Of a stretch of 64,000 bases of DNA, positions 18,959 to 28,409 are shown in pieces (position 1 is the stretch's first letter; each line of letters begins with the position of its first letter). The notes beneath the pieces are model-generated. The model worked only from the letters and a program-made list of their open reading frames with translations. It ran no database searches and was not told the DNA's origin. The stretch spans positions 163,093 to 227,092 of the forward strand of contig NZ_BMJJ01000010.1 of the NCBI RefSeq assembly GCF_014643375.1, written 5' to 3'. The stretch comes from Aureimonas glaciei (lineage in GTDB: Bacteria; Pseudomonadota; Alphaproteobacteria; Rhizobiales; Rhizobiaceae). The position numbers and the translations under genes are program-made.

Positions 18959-19645
18959 ATGACTGCTCGATTCCCCGCCCTTCCGGTCGCGGCGATGACG
19001 CTCATCGTCGTCGCCTCGAACGTGTTCGTCCAGTTTCCCCTGTCGGGGCAGATCGGCACGCTCTCCCTTGGCGACATCCTGACCTGGGGCGCCTTCACCT
19101 ATCCCTTCGCCTTTCTCGTCACCGACCTGACCAACCGGCGCTATGGGCCGGCGGTGGCGCGGAACGTGGTCTATGCCGGCTTCGCCGTCGCGATTCTCGC
19201 ATCGATCGTCGTCCCGCCGATTCTCTTCGACCTCGGCCTGCTCGGCTATTCCACCGCCGGCGAGCGGCTTTTTCGCATCGCCTGCGCTTCGGGCGCGGCC
19301 TTCCTGATGGCGCAGCTGCTCGACATCGCGGTGTTCAATCGCCTGCGCCGCTCCAGCTGGTGGCGCGCCCCGGCCTTCGCCTCGCTTGCCGGTTCCGTCG
19401 TGGACACGCTGACCTTCTTCACCCTCGCCTTCGCGCCTTTCTTCCTGCTGCTGGGCCCCGGCGACGAGTTTGCGCTGGCGAACGCGCCGCTCCTCGGCGT
19501 GATGGCCGGCGAGGCGCCGCGCTGGGTTTCCTGGGCTATCGGCGATTTTATGGTGAAGCTGCTTATCGCCGTCTTCGCGCTCGTCCCCTACCGCATACTG
19601 ATGCAGCGCTTCATGCCGTACCGGCCGGCCGACGCCGCGGTCTGA
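18959..19645 (+). CDS. Queuosine precursor transporter (YhhQ/VUT family)
   Basis: This 228-residue integral membrane protein has six hydrophobic helices and the VUT family signature TYPFAFLVTDLTNRRYGP, with AGSVVDTLTFFTLAF later. YhhQ-type proteins take up 7-cyano-7-deazaguanine (preQ0) for queuosine in tRNA. The start ATG at 18959 follows a run of A residues and precedes the first helix directly. An upstream in-frame start at 18911 would fall in the rpmB terminator. It is convergent with the phytase-like gene. Confidence 0.87.
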   Translation: MTARFPALPVAAMTLIVVASNVFVQFPLSGQIGTLSLGDILTWGAFTYPFAFLVTDLTNRRYGPAVARNVVYAGFAVAILASIVVPPILFDLGLLGYSTAGERLFRIACASGAAFLMAQLLDIAVFNRLRRSSWWRAPAFASLAGSVVDTLTFFTLAFAPFFLLLGPGDEFALANAPLLGVMAGEAPRWVSWAIGDFMVKLLIAVFALVPYRILMQRFMPYRPADAAV

Positions 19646-19694
19646 GGGGGCTGGTGTCGGCGTGCGGCGGCTGCGCTCCTAACCTTCTGCATTC

Positions 19695-19811
19695 GTCATC
19701 CTCCGGGCCTTGGCCCCGGGGATCCATGCCATGACGGCGACGCGGTCCTCCGGCGCCGGACGGGCGCACGGTCGCTGAGGCATGGATCCCCGCGCTTCGC
19801 GCGAAGATGAC
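19695..19811. repeat. Palindromic intergenic repeat (REP/BIME-like)
   Basis: An imperfect inverted repeat fills the gap between two convergent genes. The left arm opens GTCATCCTCCGGGCC and ends GGATCCATGCC; the right arm mirrors it as GGCATGGATCC...GATGAC. Such GTCATCC...GGATCCATGCC palindromes are widespread between genes in alphaproteobacteria and can act as bidirectional 3'-end structures. No other copy was noticed in the window. Confidence 0.75.
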
Positions 19812-19905
19812 GACCAGACAGGGAAGAGCGTGGGACGACCTGAGAGGGGAGTGCCCTGAGAGGCAACGCAGCCCAGCACCGACGTCTACTCGGACGCCAC
19901 AGCCG

Positions 19906-20940
19906 TCAGGATGGCCCCGGGCCGTCGAGCACGAATTCCAGATACAGATTGCGCTGAAACATGGAGCCGTTGTCGTCGGAGACAACGGCGATATAGGTGT
20001 GGCCGTCGTCGCCGACCGAGACGTCCAGCCCTTCCATGTTGTCGATCTGCTGCCCGAAATCGGCTTCCATCAGCACCGGACCATCGACCAGCGCCCCCGG
20101 CCGAATCTCACCTCCGCCGAGGCGGCGCAGCCGCATGCCGATTCGGCCGAAACCCTGGTAGCGGCGCTCGAGAAGGAGCAGGTCGCCGTCCGGCAGGAAG
20201 GCGCTGTCGGTGACGCTCCAGGGCTCCTCGCGCACGACCTTGAAGAGGCCGCCTGCCGGCCCGAGGATGGCGGCGAAGAGATTGCCGTCCCGGTCGATCG
20301 ACTGCTCGGTGACGATCACTGTGCGCTTTTCGCGTCCCGCCCCGCCGGCATCCACGGCGATGGCCTCGATCCCGGCATTGCCGCGCAGTTCCCGCAAGGG
20401 GATCGGCTGGGCGACGCCGGAGGGCCGGCTGTCGAACGGATTGTCGGGGTTCGCGAAGGCCTCGATGCGGTGATCGCGCTCGAAGGAGACGAGGGCCCGG
20501 TCGCCGTCGATAGCAAGGCCTTCGGCGTCGGCAAGGCCCTTGCGCCGGGTCCGCGGTTCGCCGTCGGGCCCGAGGATCGGTGCCATCGCGGTCTCGTCGA
20601 AGCCGGTCGGGCGTCCCTCGGCATCGCGACGAATCGCGCCGGAAAACCAGTAGCCGGTATCGGTAACGGCCAGAAAGCGGGAGCGGCCGTGCAGCAGCCG
20701 GATGGCCGAGACGCCGGCGAGCCGTCCGTCCCGGGAGGAGTAGCTGAAGCCGCCGACATAGCCGAGCGCGCCGAAGCGCTTCACCGCGGCGTCCGCTGCG
20801 AAGCTCGCAATCGGGGAGGCGGCGACGGTGATCTCGCGCTGCTCTGCGATTGCGGATGCGGGCTGCAGCCAGGCGAGGCCGGCGCACAGCGCAGCCGCCA
20901 GCGGCGCCTGACGGCGCCGTTTCATGCCCGTCTCCACCAT
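19906..20940 (-). CDS. Esterase-like activity of phytase family protein (exported)
   Basis: This 344-residue exported protein has a signal peptide (basic MKRRRQ, then a hydrophobic stretch, cleavage near AIA-EQ). The mature part has beta-propeller-like repeats with SYSSRDGRLAGVSAIRLL, FLAVTDTGYWFSGAI, GLADAEGLAIDGDRALVSFERDHRI and QQIDNMEGLDVSVGDDGHTYIAVVSDDNG, the pattern of the PF13449 phytase-like esterase family. The substrate is unknown. The ATG at 20940 shares one base with the cobT stop; an ATG at 20925 directly before the basic signal-peptide stretch is an equal candidate. It is the last gene of the cob run. Confidence 0.83.
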   Translation of the reverse strand: MVETGMKRRRQAPLAAALCAGLAWLQPASAIAEQREITVAASPIASFAADAAVKRFGALGYVGGFSYSSRDGRLAGVSAIRLLHGRSRFLAVTDTGYWFSGAIRRDAEGRPTGFDETAMAPILGPDGEPRTRRKGLADAEGLAIDGDRALVSFERDHRIEAFANPDNPFDSRPSGVAQPIPLRELRGNAGIEAIAVDAGGAGREKRTVIVTEQSIDRDGNLFAAILGPAGGLFKVVREEPWSVTDSAFLPDGDLLLLERRYQGFGRIGMRLRRLGGGEIRPGALVDGPVLMEADFGQQIDNMEGLDVSVGDDGHTYIAVVSDDNGSMFQRNLYLEFVLDGPGPS

Positions 20941-22841
20941 CACCGGCGGGCGCTGGCGCGGCGGGGCGGGCGTCGGCCCTGGCTCTCGTCGGCGAAGAGG
21001 TCGGCGAGCTGCTCGGTCATCGCGCCGGCCAGTTCCTCGGCGTCGACGATGGTCACCGCCTTGCGGTAGTAGCGCGTCACGTCGTGGCCGATGCCGATGG
21101 CCAGAAGCTCGACCGGCGAGCGCATCTCGATCTCCTCGATCACGGAGCGCAGATGGCGCTCCAGATAGTTGCCGGGATTGACCGACAGCGTCGAATCGTC
21201 GACCGGCGCGCCGTCCGAGATCATCATCAGGATGCGCCGCTGCTCGGGGCGCGCGAGCAGGCGGTTGTGCGCCCAGATCAGCGCCTCGCCGTCGATGTTC
21301 TCCTTCAGGAGCCCCTCGCGCATCATCAGGCCGAGATTGCGCCGGGCCCGCCGCCAGGGCGCGTCGGCGGATTTGTAGACGATGTGCCGGAGATCGTTGA
21401 GGCGGCCGGGCTTCTGCGGCTTGCCGGCCTTCAACCAGGCTTCCCGCGACTGGCCGCCCTTCCAGGCGCGCGTGGTGAAGCCGAGCACCTCGACCTTGAC
21501 GCCGCAGCGCTCGAGCGTGCGCGCGAGGATGTCGGCGCAGGTCGCCGCGACGGTGATCGGGCGGCCGCGCATGGAGCCGGAATTGTCGATGAGCAGCGTC
21601 ACGATGGTGTCGCGGAAGGCGGTGTCGCGCTCCTGCTTGAAGGAGAGCGGCTGCATCGGGTCGGTGACGAGGCGGGTGAGCCGCGCACTGTCGAGATAGC
21701 CCTCTTCAAGGTCGAAATCCCAGGAGCGGTTTTGCTGCGCCATCAGTCGGCGCTGCAGCCGGTTGGCGAGGCGCCCGACGACGCTGTGCAGCGTCGTCAG
21801 CTGCTTGTCGAGGAAGGCCCGGAGCCGGTCGAGCTCGGCTTCGTCGCACAGCTCCTCGGCCCCGACCATCTCGTCGAAGGCGGTGGAGTAGACCTTGTAC
21901 TCGGGATCGCCGAGAAGGTTGGACAGCGCCTGGTTCGGGCGGCGCGACTCGCCGGGGGTTTCGGTGTCCTGGCTGTCGTCGTCGACCGGGTCGTCGGCGG
22001 TGACCTCGGAATCCTCGGCCTCGGCCGCATCCTCGCTCTCGGCCTCGGACTGGCTGTCTTCCGCCTTGGCCTCGTCCTCGCCGGCATCCTTCTCGGCGCC
22101 GCCGTCCTCGTTGTCGCGGCTCTGGCTGTCGCCCTTTTCCTCGTCCTCGCCGTCTTCCGGCTCGTTCTCCTGACCGAGTTCCTCGGCCATTTCCATGGCG
22201 GCGAGGAGGTCGCGCATGTTGCGGGCAAAGGCGTTCTGGTTCTCGACGCTGGCGGCGAGACGCTCCATCCGGTCGCCGGCCTTGGCCTCGATCCAGTCGC
22301 GCCAGACGTCGACGACGGCCTGGCCGCTTTGCGGCACGGCGCGTCCGGTCAGGCGCTCGCGCACCATCAGCGCGATCGCGTCTTCCAAGGGGGCTTCGGC
22401 GCGGTCGGTGACGTCGGCGAGGTTGGAGCGGAAATACTTGTCTTCCAGCATGGCCGCGAGATTGTCGCCGACGCCGGACATGGCATTGGCGCCGATCGCC
22501 TCGACGCGCGCCTGCTCGACGGCGTCGAATACGGCGCGGGCGGCCTTGCCCTCGGGCGAGAGCGTGGCGTGGATCTTGATGTCGTGGCGGGCCCGGCGCA
22601 GCGCCATGGCGTCGGACAGGCCGCGGGTGACGGCGATGTCGTTGGCGGTGACGCGCTTGGGCAATTCCGGCAGGCGGGCACGCGGCCCGTTCAGCCCGGG
22701 CTTCTCGCTGGCATAGACGACTTCGAGCTCGGAGTCGCCGGCGATCGCCCGCATGCAGCCGGCCACCGCCCGCCGGAACGGCTCGCGATCGCCGCCGCCC
22801 TTGGTGCTGCCGGGTTTGGAATTGTCGCCGATGCGGGCCAA
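20940..22841 (-). CDS. cobT: Aerobic cobaltochelatase subunit CobT
   Basis: This 633-residue protein is the vWA-bearing subunit of the aerobic cobaltochelatase, which with CobS forms the ATPase that helps CobN insert cobalt into hydrogenobyrinic acid a,c-diamide. The N-terminal CobT domain is followed by a highly acidic, low-complexity linker (about residues 210-300, rich in Glu, Asp and Ser) and a C-terminal vWA domain with MIDAS motif [13 protein letters not shown]. The [16 protein letters not shown] block near the end is a family mark. Its start lies 4 bases after the stop of the small exported-protein gene. CobN is not in the window. Confidence 0.96.
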   Translation of the reverse strand: MARIGDNSKPGSTKGGGDREPFRRAVAGCMRAIAGDSELEVVYASEKPGLNGPRARLPELPKRVTANDIAVTRGLSDAMALRRARHDIKIHATLSPEGKAARAVFDAVEQARVEAIGANAMSGVGDNLAAMLEDKYFRSNLADVTDRAEAPLEDAIALMVRERLTGRAVPQSGQAVVDVWRDWIEAKAGDRMERLAASVENQNAFARNMRDLLAAMEMAEELGQENEPEDGEDEEKGDSQSRDNEDGGAEKDAGEDEAKAEDSQSEAESEDAAEAEDSEVTADDPVDDDSQDTETPGESRRPNQALSNLLGDPEYKVYSTAFDEMVGAEELCDEAELDRLRAFLDKQLTTLHSVVGRLANRLQRRLMAQQNRSWDFDLEEGYLDSARLTRLVTDPMQPLSFKQERDTAFRDTIVTLLIDNSGSMRGRPITVAATCADILARTLERCGVKVEVLGFTTRAWKGGQSREAWLKAGKPQKPGRLNDLRHIVYKSADAPWRRARRNLGLMMREGLLKENIDGEALIWAHNRLLARPEQRRILMMISDGAPVDDSTLSVNPGNYLERHLRSVIEEIEMRSPVELLAIGIGHDVTRYYRKAVTIVDAEELAGAMTEQLADLFADESQGRRPPRRASARR

Positions 22842-22845
22842 GGCT

Positions 22846-23328
22846 TCAGTCCTGCTTGCGGATGGTGGGATCCAGTCGGTCGATCGAGATGTCCTTTACC
22901 GGAGCACCGGACAAAAGCACCGAGGCCTCATCCGCCGGCTCAAGGAACAGCGAGATGATGCCCTGGTTCATGCCGCCCGATTTGACGACAAAGAAGCCGT
23001 CGAAGATGTGGCTCCCGTGCTGGAAGGAGAACCCTTCATTGGCGACGATCTCCGTCTCCGAGTCCGGGCCGGAGAGATAGGCCACGAACTTGCCGTCGTC
23101 GGCCGAGGCGTTCAGGTCGCCGGTTTCGACCGACTCCGACTGCGGAAAGCTGATCTTGAGGCCGACGACCGTGTCCATCGAATTGAGAAGGAAGGTCTCG
23201 AGACCCTTGTAGCTCTCCGCCGTGACGTCGCCGCTGACGCGCAGGACCGACGGCAGCTCTGCCTGGACAGGTGCGCCGACCATCGTCAGCAAGACCGCTC
23301 CGAGCAGGGTGCGCCGATCCAGCCGCAT
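22846..23328 (-). CDS. Small exported protein encoded between cobS and cobT, unknown function
   Basis: This 160-residue protein is not recognised. It begins with a clear signal peptide ([20 protein letters not shown], cleavage near VQA-EL at about residue 23). The mature 137 residues have no Cys and look beta-rich, with [44 protein letters not shown] and [21 protein letters not shown]. Its ATG shares one base with the cobS stop (TGATG) and its stop is 4 bases before cobT, so it is fully embedded in the operon. CobS and CobT are cytoplasmic, so an exported partner is unexpected. Confidence 0.75.
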   Translation of the reverse strand: MRLDRRTLLGAVLLTMVGAPVQAELPSVLRVSGDVTAESYKGLETFLLNSMDTVVGLKISFPQSESVETGDLNASADDGKFVAYLSGPDSETEIVANEGFSFQHGSHIFDGFFVVKSGGMNQGIISLFLEPADEASVLLSGAPVKDISIDRLDPTIRKQD

Positions 23329-24314
23329 CAGTCCAGAACCACGTTGGCGCTGGATTCCGGCAGTTCCTCGCCAAACGCCCGCTGATAGAACTCCGCCACC
23401 AGGGCACGCTCCAGATCGTCGCACTTGTTGAGGAAGGTGAGCCGGAAGGCGAAGCCGACATTGCCGAAGATCTCGGCGTTCTCGGCCCAGGTGATCACCG
23501 TGCGCGGGCTCATCACGGTCGACAGGTCGCCGTTGACGAAGGCCGAGCGCGTCATGTCGGCGACCCGGACCATTTTCGAGACGATCGGCTTGCCTTCCTT
23601 CGTCTGGAAGTGCTTCGCCTTGGCCAGCACGATGCCGACCTCGTTGTCGTGCGGCAGGTAGTTCAGGATCGTCACGATCGACCAGCGGTCCATCTGCGCC
23701 TGGTTGATCTGCTGCGTGCCGTGATAGAGGCCGGTGGTGTCGCCGAGGCCGACCGTATTGGCGGTGGCGAAGAGGCGGAAGGCCGGATGCGGCGTGATGA
23801 CGCGGCTCTGGTCGAGGAGCGTCAGGCGGCCGGAGGCCTCGAGCACGCGCTGGATGACGAACATCACGTCCGGCCGGCCGGCATCGTACTCGTCGAAGAC
23901 CAGCGCGACGTTGTTCTGGTAGGCCCAGGGCAGGATGCCCTCGCGAAACTCCGTCACCTGCATGCCGTCCTGAACGGTGATCGCGTCCTTGCCGACGAGG
24001 TCGATGCGGCTGACATGGCTGTCGAGATTGACGCGCACGCAAGGCCAGTTGAGGCGGGCGGCGACCTGCTCGATATGCGTCGACTTGCCGGTGCCGTGGA
24101 AGCCCGAGACCATGACGCGGCGGTTCTTGGCAAAGCCGGCGAGGATGGCGAGCGTCGTCGGCTTGTCGAAGAGATAGTCCGGATCGACCTCGGGCACGTG
24201 CAGGTCCGGTTCCCGATAGGCTGGAACGATCAGGCTGCTGTCGAAACCGAAGGTGTCCTTGACGGAGACCGTGGTGTTCGGAAGCCGGGCGACGTCCTGA
24301 ACCGCTTTGTTCAT
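23328..24314 (-). CDS. cobS: Aerobic cobaltochelatase subunit CobS
   Basis: This 328-residue AAA+ ATPase of the MoxR-like group is the motor partner of CobT in cobalt insertion for cobalamin. Walker A is [19 protein letters not shown], Walker B is [14 protein letters not shown] and the sensor region is [30 protein letters not shown]. The N-terminal [22 protein letters not shown] is the typical CobS lead. Translation of the next gene restarts on its stop codon. Confidence 0.97.
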   Translation of the reverse strand: MNKAVQDVARLPNTTVSVKDTFGFDSSLIVPAYREPDLHVPEVDPDYLFDKPTTLAILAGFAKNRRVMVSGFHGTGKSTHIEQVAARLNWPCVRVNLDSHVSRIDLVGKDAITVQDGMQVTEFREGILPWAYQNNVALVFDEYDAGRPDVMFVIQRVLEASGRLTLLDQSRVITPHPAFRLFATANTVGLGDTTGLYHGTQQINQAQMDRWSIVTILNYLPHDNEVGIVLAKAKHFQTKEGKPIVSKMVRVADMTRSAFVNGDLSTVMSPRTVITWAENAEIFGNVGFAFRLTFLNKCDDLERALVAEFYQRAFGEELPESSANVVLD

Positions 24315-24498
24315 GCTACCTCCAAGGGCCCGCGCCCCCTGGACGCGGTGCCGTCAACTCACGCGAGCCGGGAGCGCGGCATCTGCCGTCCCGGACCGAA
24401 ACCGGCACCGAAATGCCACCGACCGTCCGCCGCGCCGCCGCGTCCCCGCCGAAGTGACTGGAGACGTCGAGGCGGGCACCGGCCCGGTCGTTCAGCGA

Positions 24499-25119
24499 TT
24501 AACAAAAACCGGACTGTTTCAACAGTTTGTAGGCCTGGATGACCTCGCGCAGCCGGTCTTCGTGCCCACGATCGCCGCCATTGGCATCGGGGTGGTATTG
24601 CTTCACCAGGCTTTTATAGCGCGTTCGGATCGTCTCACCAGACGATTCTTCGGTGAGATCGAGCGTGACGAAGGCTTTCGACTCGAGCGAACGGACCTTC
24701 TTGGTCTTGGACGCCTGCCGTGCCCGCACGGCGTCGTCGCCGAAGAGGTTGAACGGGTCCTTCGCCTTGCCGCTCCAGCGCCGCGCCGCCCGCGGGGGCG
24801 CCTGGGTAGCGGAAGCGTCGCCGGCGGCCGCGCCCATCGTCCAGGTCGGACGGTTTCCCGTCAGCGAGTCCTTCAGATAGGTCTGGATGTCGGTGTCGTT
24901 CAACCCGGAGAAGTAGTTGTACGACTTGTTGTACTGGCGGACGTGATCGACGCAGAAGTTCAGATACTGACCTTCATGATCCCGGCCGCGGGGGGCCTTG
25001 TGACTGCCCGGCTGTGTGCAGCCCTCCCAGGCGCAGTCAGGCGCGCGCGCCTTCTCTGCCGCTGCCTGGCGCGCGGGTTTGACACGTATTCCGTCGAAAT
25101 ATTTTGAATCGAGTTTCAT
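24499..25119 (-). CDS. J-domain protein with N-terminal Cys-containing region
   Basis: This 206-residue protein ends in a J domain (about residues 140-206) with the HPD motif in VKQYHPDANGGDRG, so it can stimulate a DnaK-type Hsp70. The N-terminal half holds a possible metal site (CAWEGCTQPG followed by LNFCVDHVRQYNKSYNYF) conserved in alphaproteobacterial proteins found next to cobS. No Gly/Phe or DnaJ zinc-finger region is present, so it is not canonical DnaJ. It is the first gene of the minus-strand run leading to cobST, 184 bases upstream of cobS. Confidence 0.87.
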   Translation of the reverse strand: MKLDSKYFDGIRVKPARQAAAEKARAPDCAWEGCTQPGSHKAPRGRDHEGQYLNFCVDHVRQYNKSYNYFSGLNDTDIQTYLKDSLTGNRPTWTMGAAAGDASATQAPPRAARRWSGKAKDPFNLFGDDAVRARQASKTKKVRSLESKAFVTLDLTEESSGETIRTRYKSLVKQYHPDANGGDRGHEDRLREVIQAYKLLKQSGFC

Positions 25120-25248
25120 CGCGTTGGATTATGGTGACCTAGTACGGGGCGAACAAGAATTGACAGAACGGAAAAACCCCTCCACCGCGAAGGCGAAGCA
25201 CCGCCAGGACGGTGTCGCACCGTCCTCCATAGCCGCACTTGTCCTCTC

Positions 25249-25575
25249 ATGCCATCGGAACCCGGAATGACCCTGTATTCTCGCGACACGATCGAAGCCA
25301 GGCTGCGGGAAGTGTTTAGCCCGGAAACCATTACCGTCGTCGACGAAAGCCACCTACATGCCGGCCATCACCACGGCGCCAGCGAGCACCATGCCGGCTT
25401 CGACGGTTCGGCGGGTACGCATTTCCGCGTCACCATCGTCTCGGCGACCTTTGCCGGCCTCTCCCGCGTCGAGCGTCACCGCGCCGTGAACCTCGTCCTG
25501 GCGCAGGAACTGGAGTCGGGCGTGCATGCGCTGGCGATCGAGGCGAAGGCGCCCGGAGAGCCGCTGCGACGGTGA
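25249..25575 (+). CDS. BolA family protein
   Basis: This protein of 102-108 residues has the BolA fold: RDTIEARLREVFSPETITVVDES, the strand THFRVTIVSATFAGLSRVERHRAVNLVL and the C-terminal GVHALAIEAKAPGEP. BolA proteins pair with monothiol glutaredoxins, bind Fe-S clusters and affect envelope and iron genes. The loop between strands is unusually His-rich (HLHAGHHHGASEHH). ATG starts at 25249 and 25267 are both possible. Its stop overlaps the GTG of the next gene. Confidence 0.92.
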   Translation: MPSEPGMTLYSRDTIEARLREVFSPETITVVDESHLHAGHHHGASEHHAGFDGSAGTHFRVTIVSATFAGLSRVERHRAVNLVLAQELESGVHALAIEAKAPGEPLRR

Positions 25576-26288
25576 GCGCCCTTTCGCCGCCAGCGAAGGC
25601 CGAGGCGCCGCGGGCGCACCGCCGCAGGGTCCTGCGCCGCCGGCAGATGGCGACCGGTCTCGGCTTTGCCGCGGGCCTGTCGTGCCTCGCCGGCATGACG
25701 GACGCGATCGGCTTTCTCGTCGCCGGCGACTTCGTCTCCTTCATGAGCGGCAATACGACGCGGCTGGCGGTTGCCGTCGGCGAGGGCTTTGGCGCCCAGG
25801 CCGCCCACCTCGCTTTCCTGGTGATCGTCTTCGTTCTCGGCAACAGCGCCGGCGTCGTCTTCGTGCACCTGACCCATCGCCGCCACGCGCTGATCGTCGG
25901 CCTCGTGGCCGCGGTGCTGGATCTTGCAGGTCTCCTCCACGCGCTCGACCAGGCGCTGGTGGCGACGCTGGCCGTGGTGTTCGCCATGGGACTGGTGAAT
26001 GTCGCCGTCGAGCGGGTCGACGGCCATGCGCTCGGCGTCACCTATGTCACGGGCGCCTTGTCGCGTTTCGGCCGCGGCCTCGGCCGCTGGCTCGTCGGCG
26101 CGCCCTCCGGCCGCTTCTGGATCGAGATCGTGCCGTGGACGGGCATGCTGGTCGGCGCCGTCCTCGGGGCGCTGGCGGTCGGCCTGCTCGGGCCCTCCGC
26201 GATCTTCGTCGCGGCGGCATTCGCTGCCGCGCTCGCGGTGATCTCCGGGCTCATTCCCCAGCGCTGGCGCAAGCACTATTTCGGCTGA
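25572..26288 (+). CDS. YoaK family (DUF1275) membrane protein
   Basis: This 238-residue protein has six predicted membrane helices and the DUF1275 marks LSCLAGMTDAIGFLVAGDFVSFMSGNTTRLA and FAMGLVNVAVERVDGHALGVTYVTGALSRFGRGL. The family is of unknown function and sometimes called YoaK. It starts with a GTG overlapping the bolA stop by 4 bases. It ends 12 bases from the convergent aroB. Confidence 0.9.
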   Translation: MSALSPPAKAEAPRAHRRRVLRRRQMATGLGFAAGLSCLAGMTDAIGFLVAGDFVSFMSGNTTRLAVAVGEGFGAQAAHLAFLVIVFVLGNSAGVVFVHLTHRRHALIVGLVAAVLDLAGLLHALDQALVATLAVVFAMGLVNVAVERVDGHALGVTYVTGALSRFGRGLGRWLVGAPSGRFWIEIVPWTGMLVGAVLGALAVGLLGPSAIFVAAAFAAALAVISGLIPQRWRKHYFG

Positions 26289-26300
26289 CCGCTGACGGTG

Positions 26301-27446
26301 TCAGGCGGCGGCGTGCGCCAGTTCGTCGGCGAGAAAGGCTTCCACCGCCGCCGGGTCGACATCCCGGGCGACGAAGGCCGCGCCGATGCCGCGGGTGAGA
26401 ATGAAGGTCAGGCGGCCGCGGCTGACCTTCTTGTCCTGGCCGATGCCGCGCATCAGCTCCGCGACCGGAAAGCCGCCGCCGGGGATCTGGTCGATGCGCG
26501 TCGGCAGGCCGGCTGCCTCCAGATGGCGCTCGGCCCGGACCGCATCCTGACCGTTGCAGAGGCCGAGGCGCACGGAAAAACGGTGCGCCAGCGCCATGCC
26601 GATGGCGACGCCCTCGCCATGGACGAGGCGGTCGGAATCGTAGTGGCAGGCCGCTTCCAGCGCGTGCCCGAAAGTGTGTCCGAGATTGAGAAGGGCCCGC
26701 GCGCCGTCCTCTCGCTCGTCGGCGGCCACCACCGCAGCCTTGGCCCGGCAGCTTTCGGCGATCGCCTCGGCCCGTTCCGGCCCGCCGGCGAAGATCGCTT
26801 CGCGGTGCCGTTCCAGCCAGGCGAAGAAATCCGGCCGGTCGATCAGCCCGTATTTCACGACCTCGGCATAGCCCGCGGCGAATTCCCGCCGGCTCAGCGT
26901 GTCGAGGACGCCGGTATCGGCCAGCACCAAGGCAGGCTGATGGAAGACGCCGACGAGGTTCTTGCCCTGCGGCGAATTGATGCCGGTCTTGCCGCCGACC
27001 GACGAATCGACCTGGGCGAGCAGCGAGGTCGGGATCTGGACGAAGCGCATGCCGCGCCGCACGATCCCGGCGACGAAGCCCGAGAGGTCGCCGATGACGC
27101 CGCCGCCGAGCGCGATCACGGCGTCGCCGCGCTCCAGCCGCGCCGCGATCACGGCCTCGACGGTCTCTTCCAGGCGCTCGAAGGATTTCGTCTTCTCGCC
27201 AGCGGGAAGGACGAGGGGCGTCGCATCGATGCCGGCGCTGGCGAGGGAGGTCATCAACGCCGCGAGGTGAAGATCGGCGACGGTCGCGTCGGTGACGACC
27301 ATGGCGCGGATGCCGGGCAGGCGGCGGGCGATCTCCGCGCCGGCCGCGGCGACGAGGCCGGGCCCGATGAGGATGTCGTAGCTGCGTTCGCCCAGATCGA
27401 CACGGACCGTCTGGCGGGCGGTCGTGGGCTCGAGAAGGGCGGTCAT
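26301..27446 (-). CDS. aroB: 3-dehydroquinate synthase
   Basis: This 381-residue enzyme converts DAHP to 3-dehydroquinate, the second shikimate step, using NAD and a divalent metal. The NAD-binding block ALGGGVIGDLSGFVAG, the PTSLLAQVDSSVGGKTGINSPQGKN core and the metal-binding His in NLGHTFGHALE and HGEGVAIGM are present. Length is normal. The ATG overlaps the aroK stop by 4 bases, so aroK-aroB is a coupled pair. Confidence 0.97.
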   Translation of the reverse strand: MTALLEPTTARQTVRVDLGERSYDILIGPGLVAAAGAEIARRLPGIRAMVVTDATVADLHLAALMTSLASAGIDATPLVLPAGEKTKSFERLEETVEAVIAARLERGDAVIALGGGVIGDLSGFVAGIVRRGMRFVQIPTSLLAQVDSSVGGKTGINSPQGKNLVGVFHQPALVLADTGVLDTLSRREFAAGYAEVVKYGLIDRPDFFAWLERHREAIFAGGPERAEAIAESCRAKAAVVAADEREDGARALLNLGHTFGHALEAACHYDSDRLVHGEGVAIGMALAHRFSVRLGLCNGQDAVRAERHLEAAGLPTRIDQIPGGGFPVAELMRGIGQDKKVSRGRLTFILTRGIGAAFVARDVDPAAVEAFLADELAHAAA

Positions 27447-28021
27447 GCCGGGTTCTCGGCAAGATAGCGGTCGAGGGCCTCGACGATCTCTTCGGCGATC
27501 ACCTCGCGCCGGACATTGCGCGAGACGATGGTGATGTCGGCCTCGGCGTAGACGGGATAGCGCTTTTCGATGAGGCCGAGCATGGTGCCGCGCGGATCGG
27601 CGGTCGCCAGGAGGGGCCTCGTGGCGCGGCGCTGGACGCGCTCCATCAGAACGTCGACATCGGCCTTCAGCCAGACGGTTACCGCGCGCTGGCGCAGAAG
27701 CTGCCGTGTCTCCGCCGCCATGTAGGCGCCGCCGCCGGTGGCCAGCACCTGCGGCCCCTGGCTCGACAGCCGCGCCACCACCCGCGCCTCGAGCGCCCTG
27801 AATTCCGGCTCGCCATAGGAGGCGAAGAGTTCGGCGACGCTCATCTGGGCAGCGCTCTCGATTTCGGTGTCGGTGTCGTGGAAGGGAAGGCCGAGCATCT
27901 GCGACAATTTCTTGCCGACCGTCGACTTGCCGGCGCCCATCAGGCCGATCAGCGTGACGCAGCGGCCGCCGAGCCGCGCGGCGATGTCGGGATGGTCGTC
28001 CGGGCGGGATGCGCTCCTCAT
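27443..28021 (-). CDS. aroK: Shikimate kinase
   Basis: This 192-residue P-loop kinase phosphorylates shikimate. Walker A is GLMGAGKSTVGKKL and the shikimate-binding DTDTEIE block follows. The GGGAYMAAETR motif and the lid region RRATRPLLATADPRGTM are also present. It is translationally coupled to aroB, as in most Hyphomicrobiales, and is divergent from the xerD operon. Confidence 0.97.
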   Translation of the reverse strand: MRSASRPDDHPDIAARLGGRCVTLIGLMGAGKSTVGKKLSQMLGLPFHDTDTEIESAAQMSVAELFASYGEPEFRALEARVVARLSSQGPQVLATGGGAYMAAETRQLLRQRAVTVWLKADVDVLMERVQRRATRPLLATADPRGTMLGLIEKRYPVYAEADITIVSRNVRREVIAEEIVEALDRYLAENPA

Positions 28022-28196
28022 TGTCTACCGTCGTCTTCCCCATGAAATCCCGTCTGGGAGACAGGAATTTGGGGCTGGCGTCAAGGCGTGGCGAGAGCCT
28101 GCGGCGGCGGTGGTAGCGGCTTCGCGCTTGCACCCCCGGCTGTAATCTTTAAAGGAAGAGAGGCGTAACGCCGCTGGCAAAGCGGTCCCGAATGCC

Positions 28197-28409
28197 ATGT
28201 CCTCCGGTCAGAATGGCCCCACCGTCATGCCCACGCTCGTCCGTCTCCTGACGACGCTCGTCTTTCTCTGCGGTGTCGTTCTCGCCGCCATGGCCGCGCT
28301 CGTGTTCTTCGTCGAACCGGCGCAGCATCCCGTCGAAATCACGCTGCCTCTCGACCAGTTGCAGCCGCCGCCGGCGCCCGGCGAGCCCATCGCGCCGCTG
28401 CGCCCATGA
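28197..28409 (+). CDS. Small membrane protein preceding xerD
   Basis: This 70-residue protein has one transmembrane helix (about residues 14-38, [25 protein letters not shown]) and a short Pro-rich tail. It is not recognised. Its stop overlaps the xerD ATG by 4 bases, which supports real translation. A similar small membrane protein often sits between aroK and xerD in related genomes, but no function is known. Confidence 0.65.
   Translation: MSSGQNGPTVMPTLVRLLTTLVFLCGVVLAAMAALVFFVEPAQHPVEITLPLDQLQPPPAPGEPIAPLRP

Noticed and set aside
20850-22958. A 702-codon open frame antisense to cobT
   Set aside because: It is a shadow; the CobT vWA MIDAS and acidic linker are on the minus strand.
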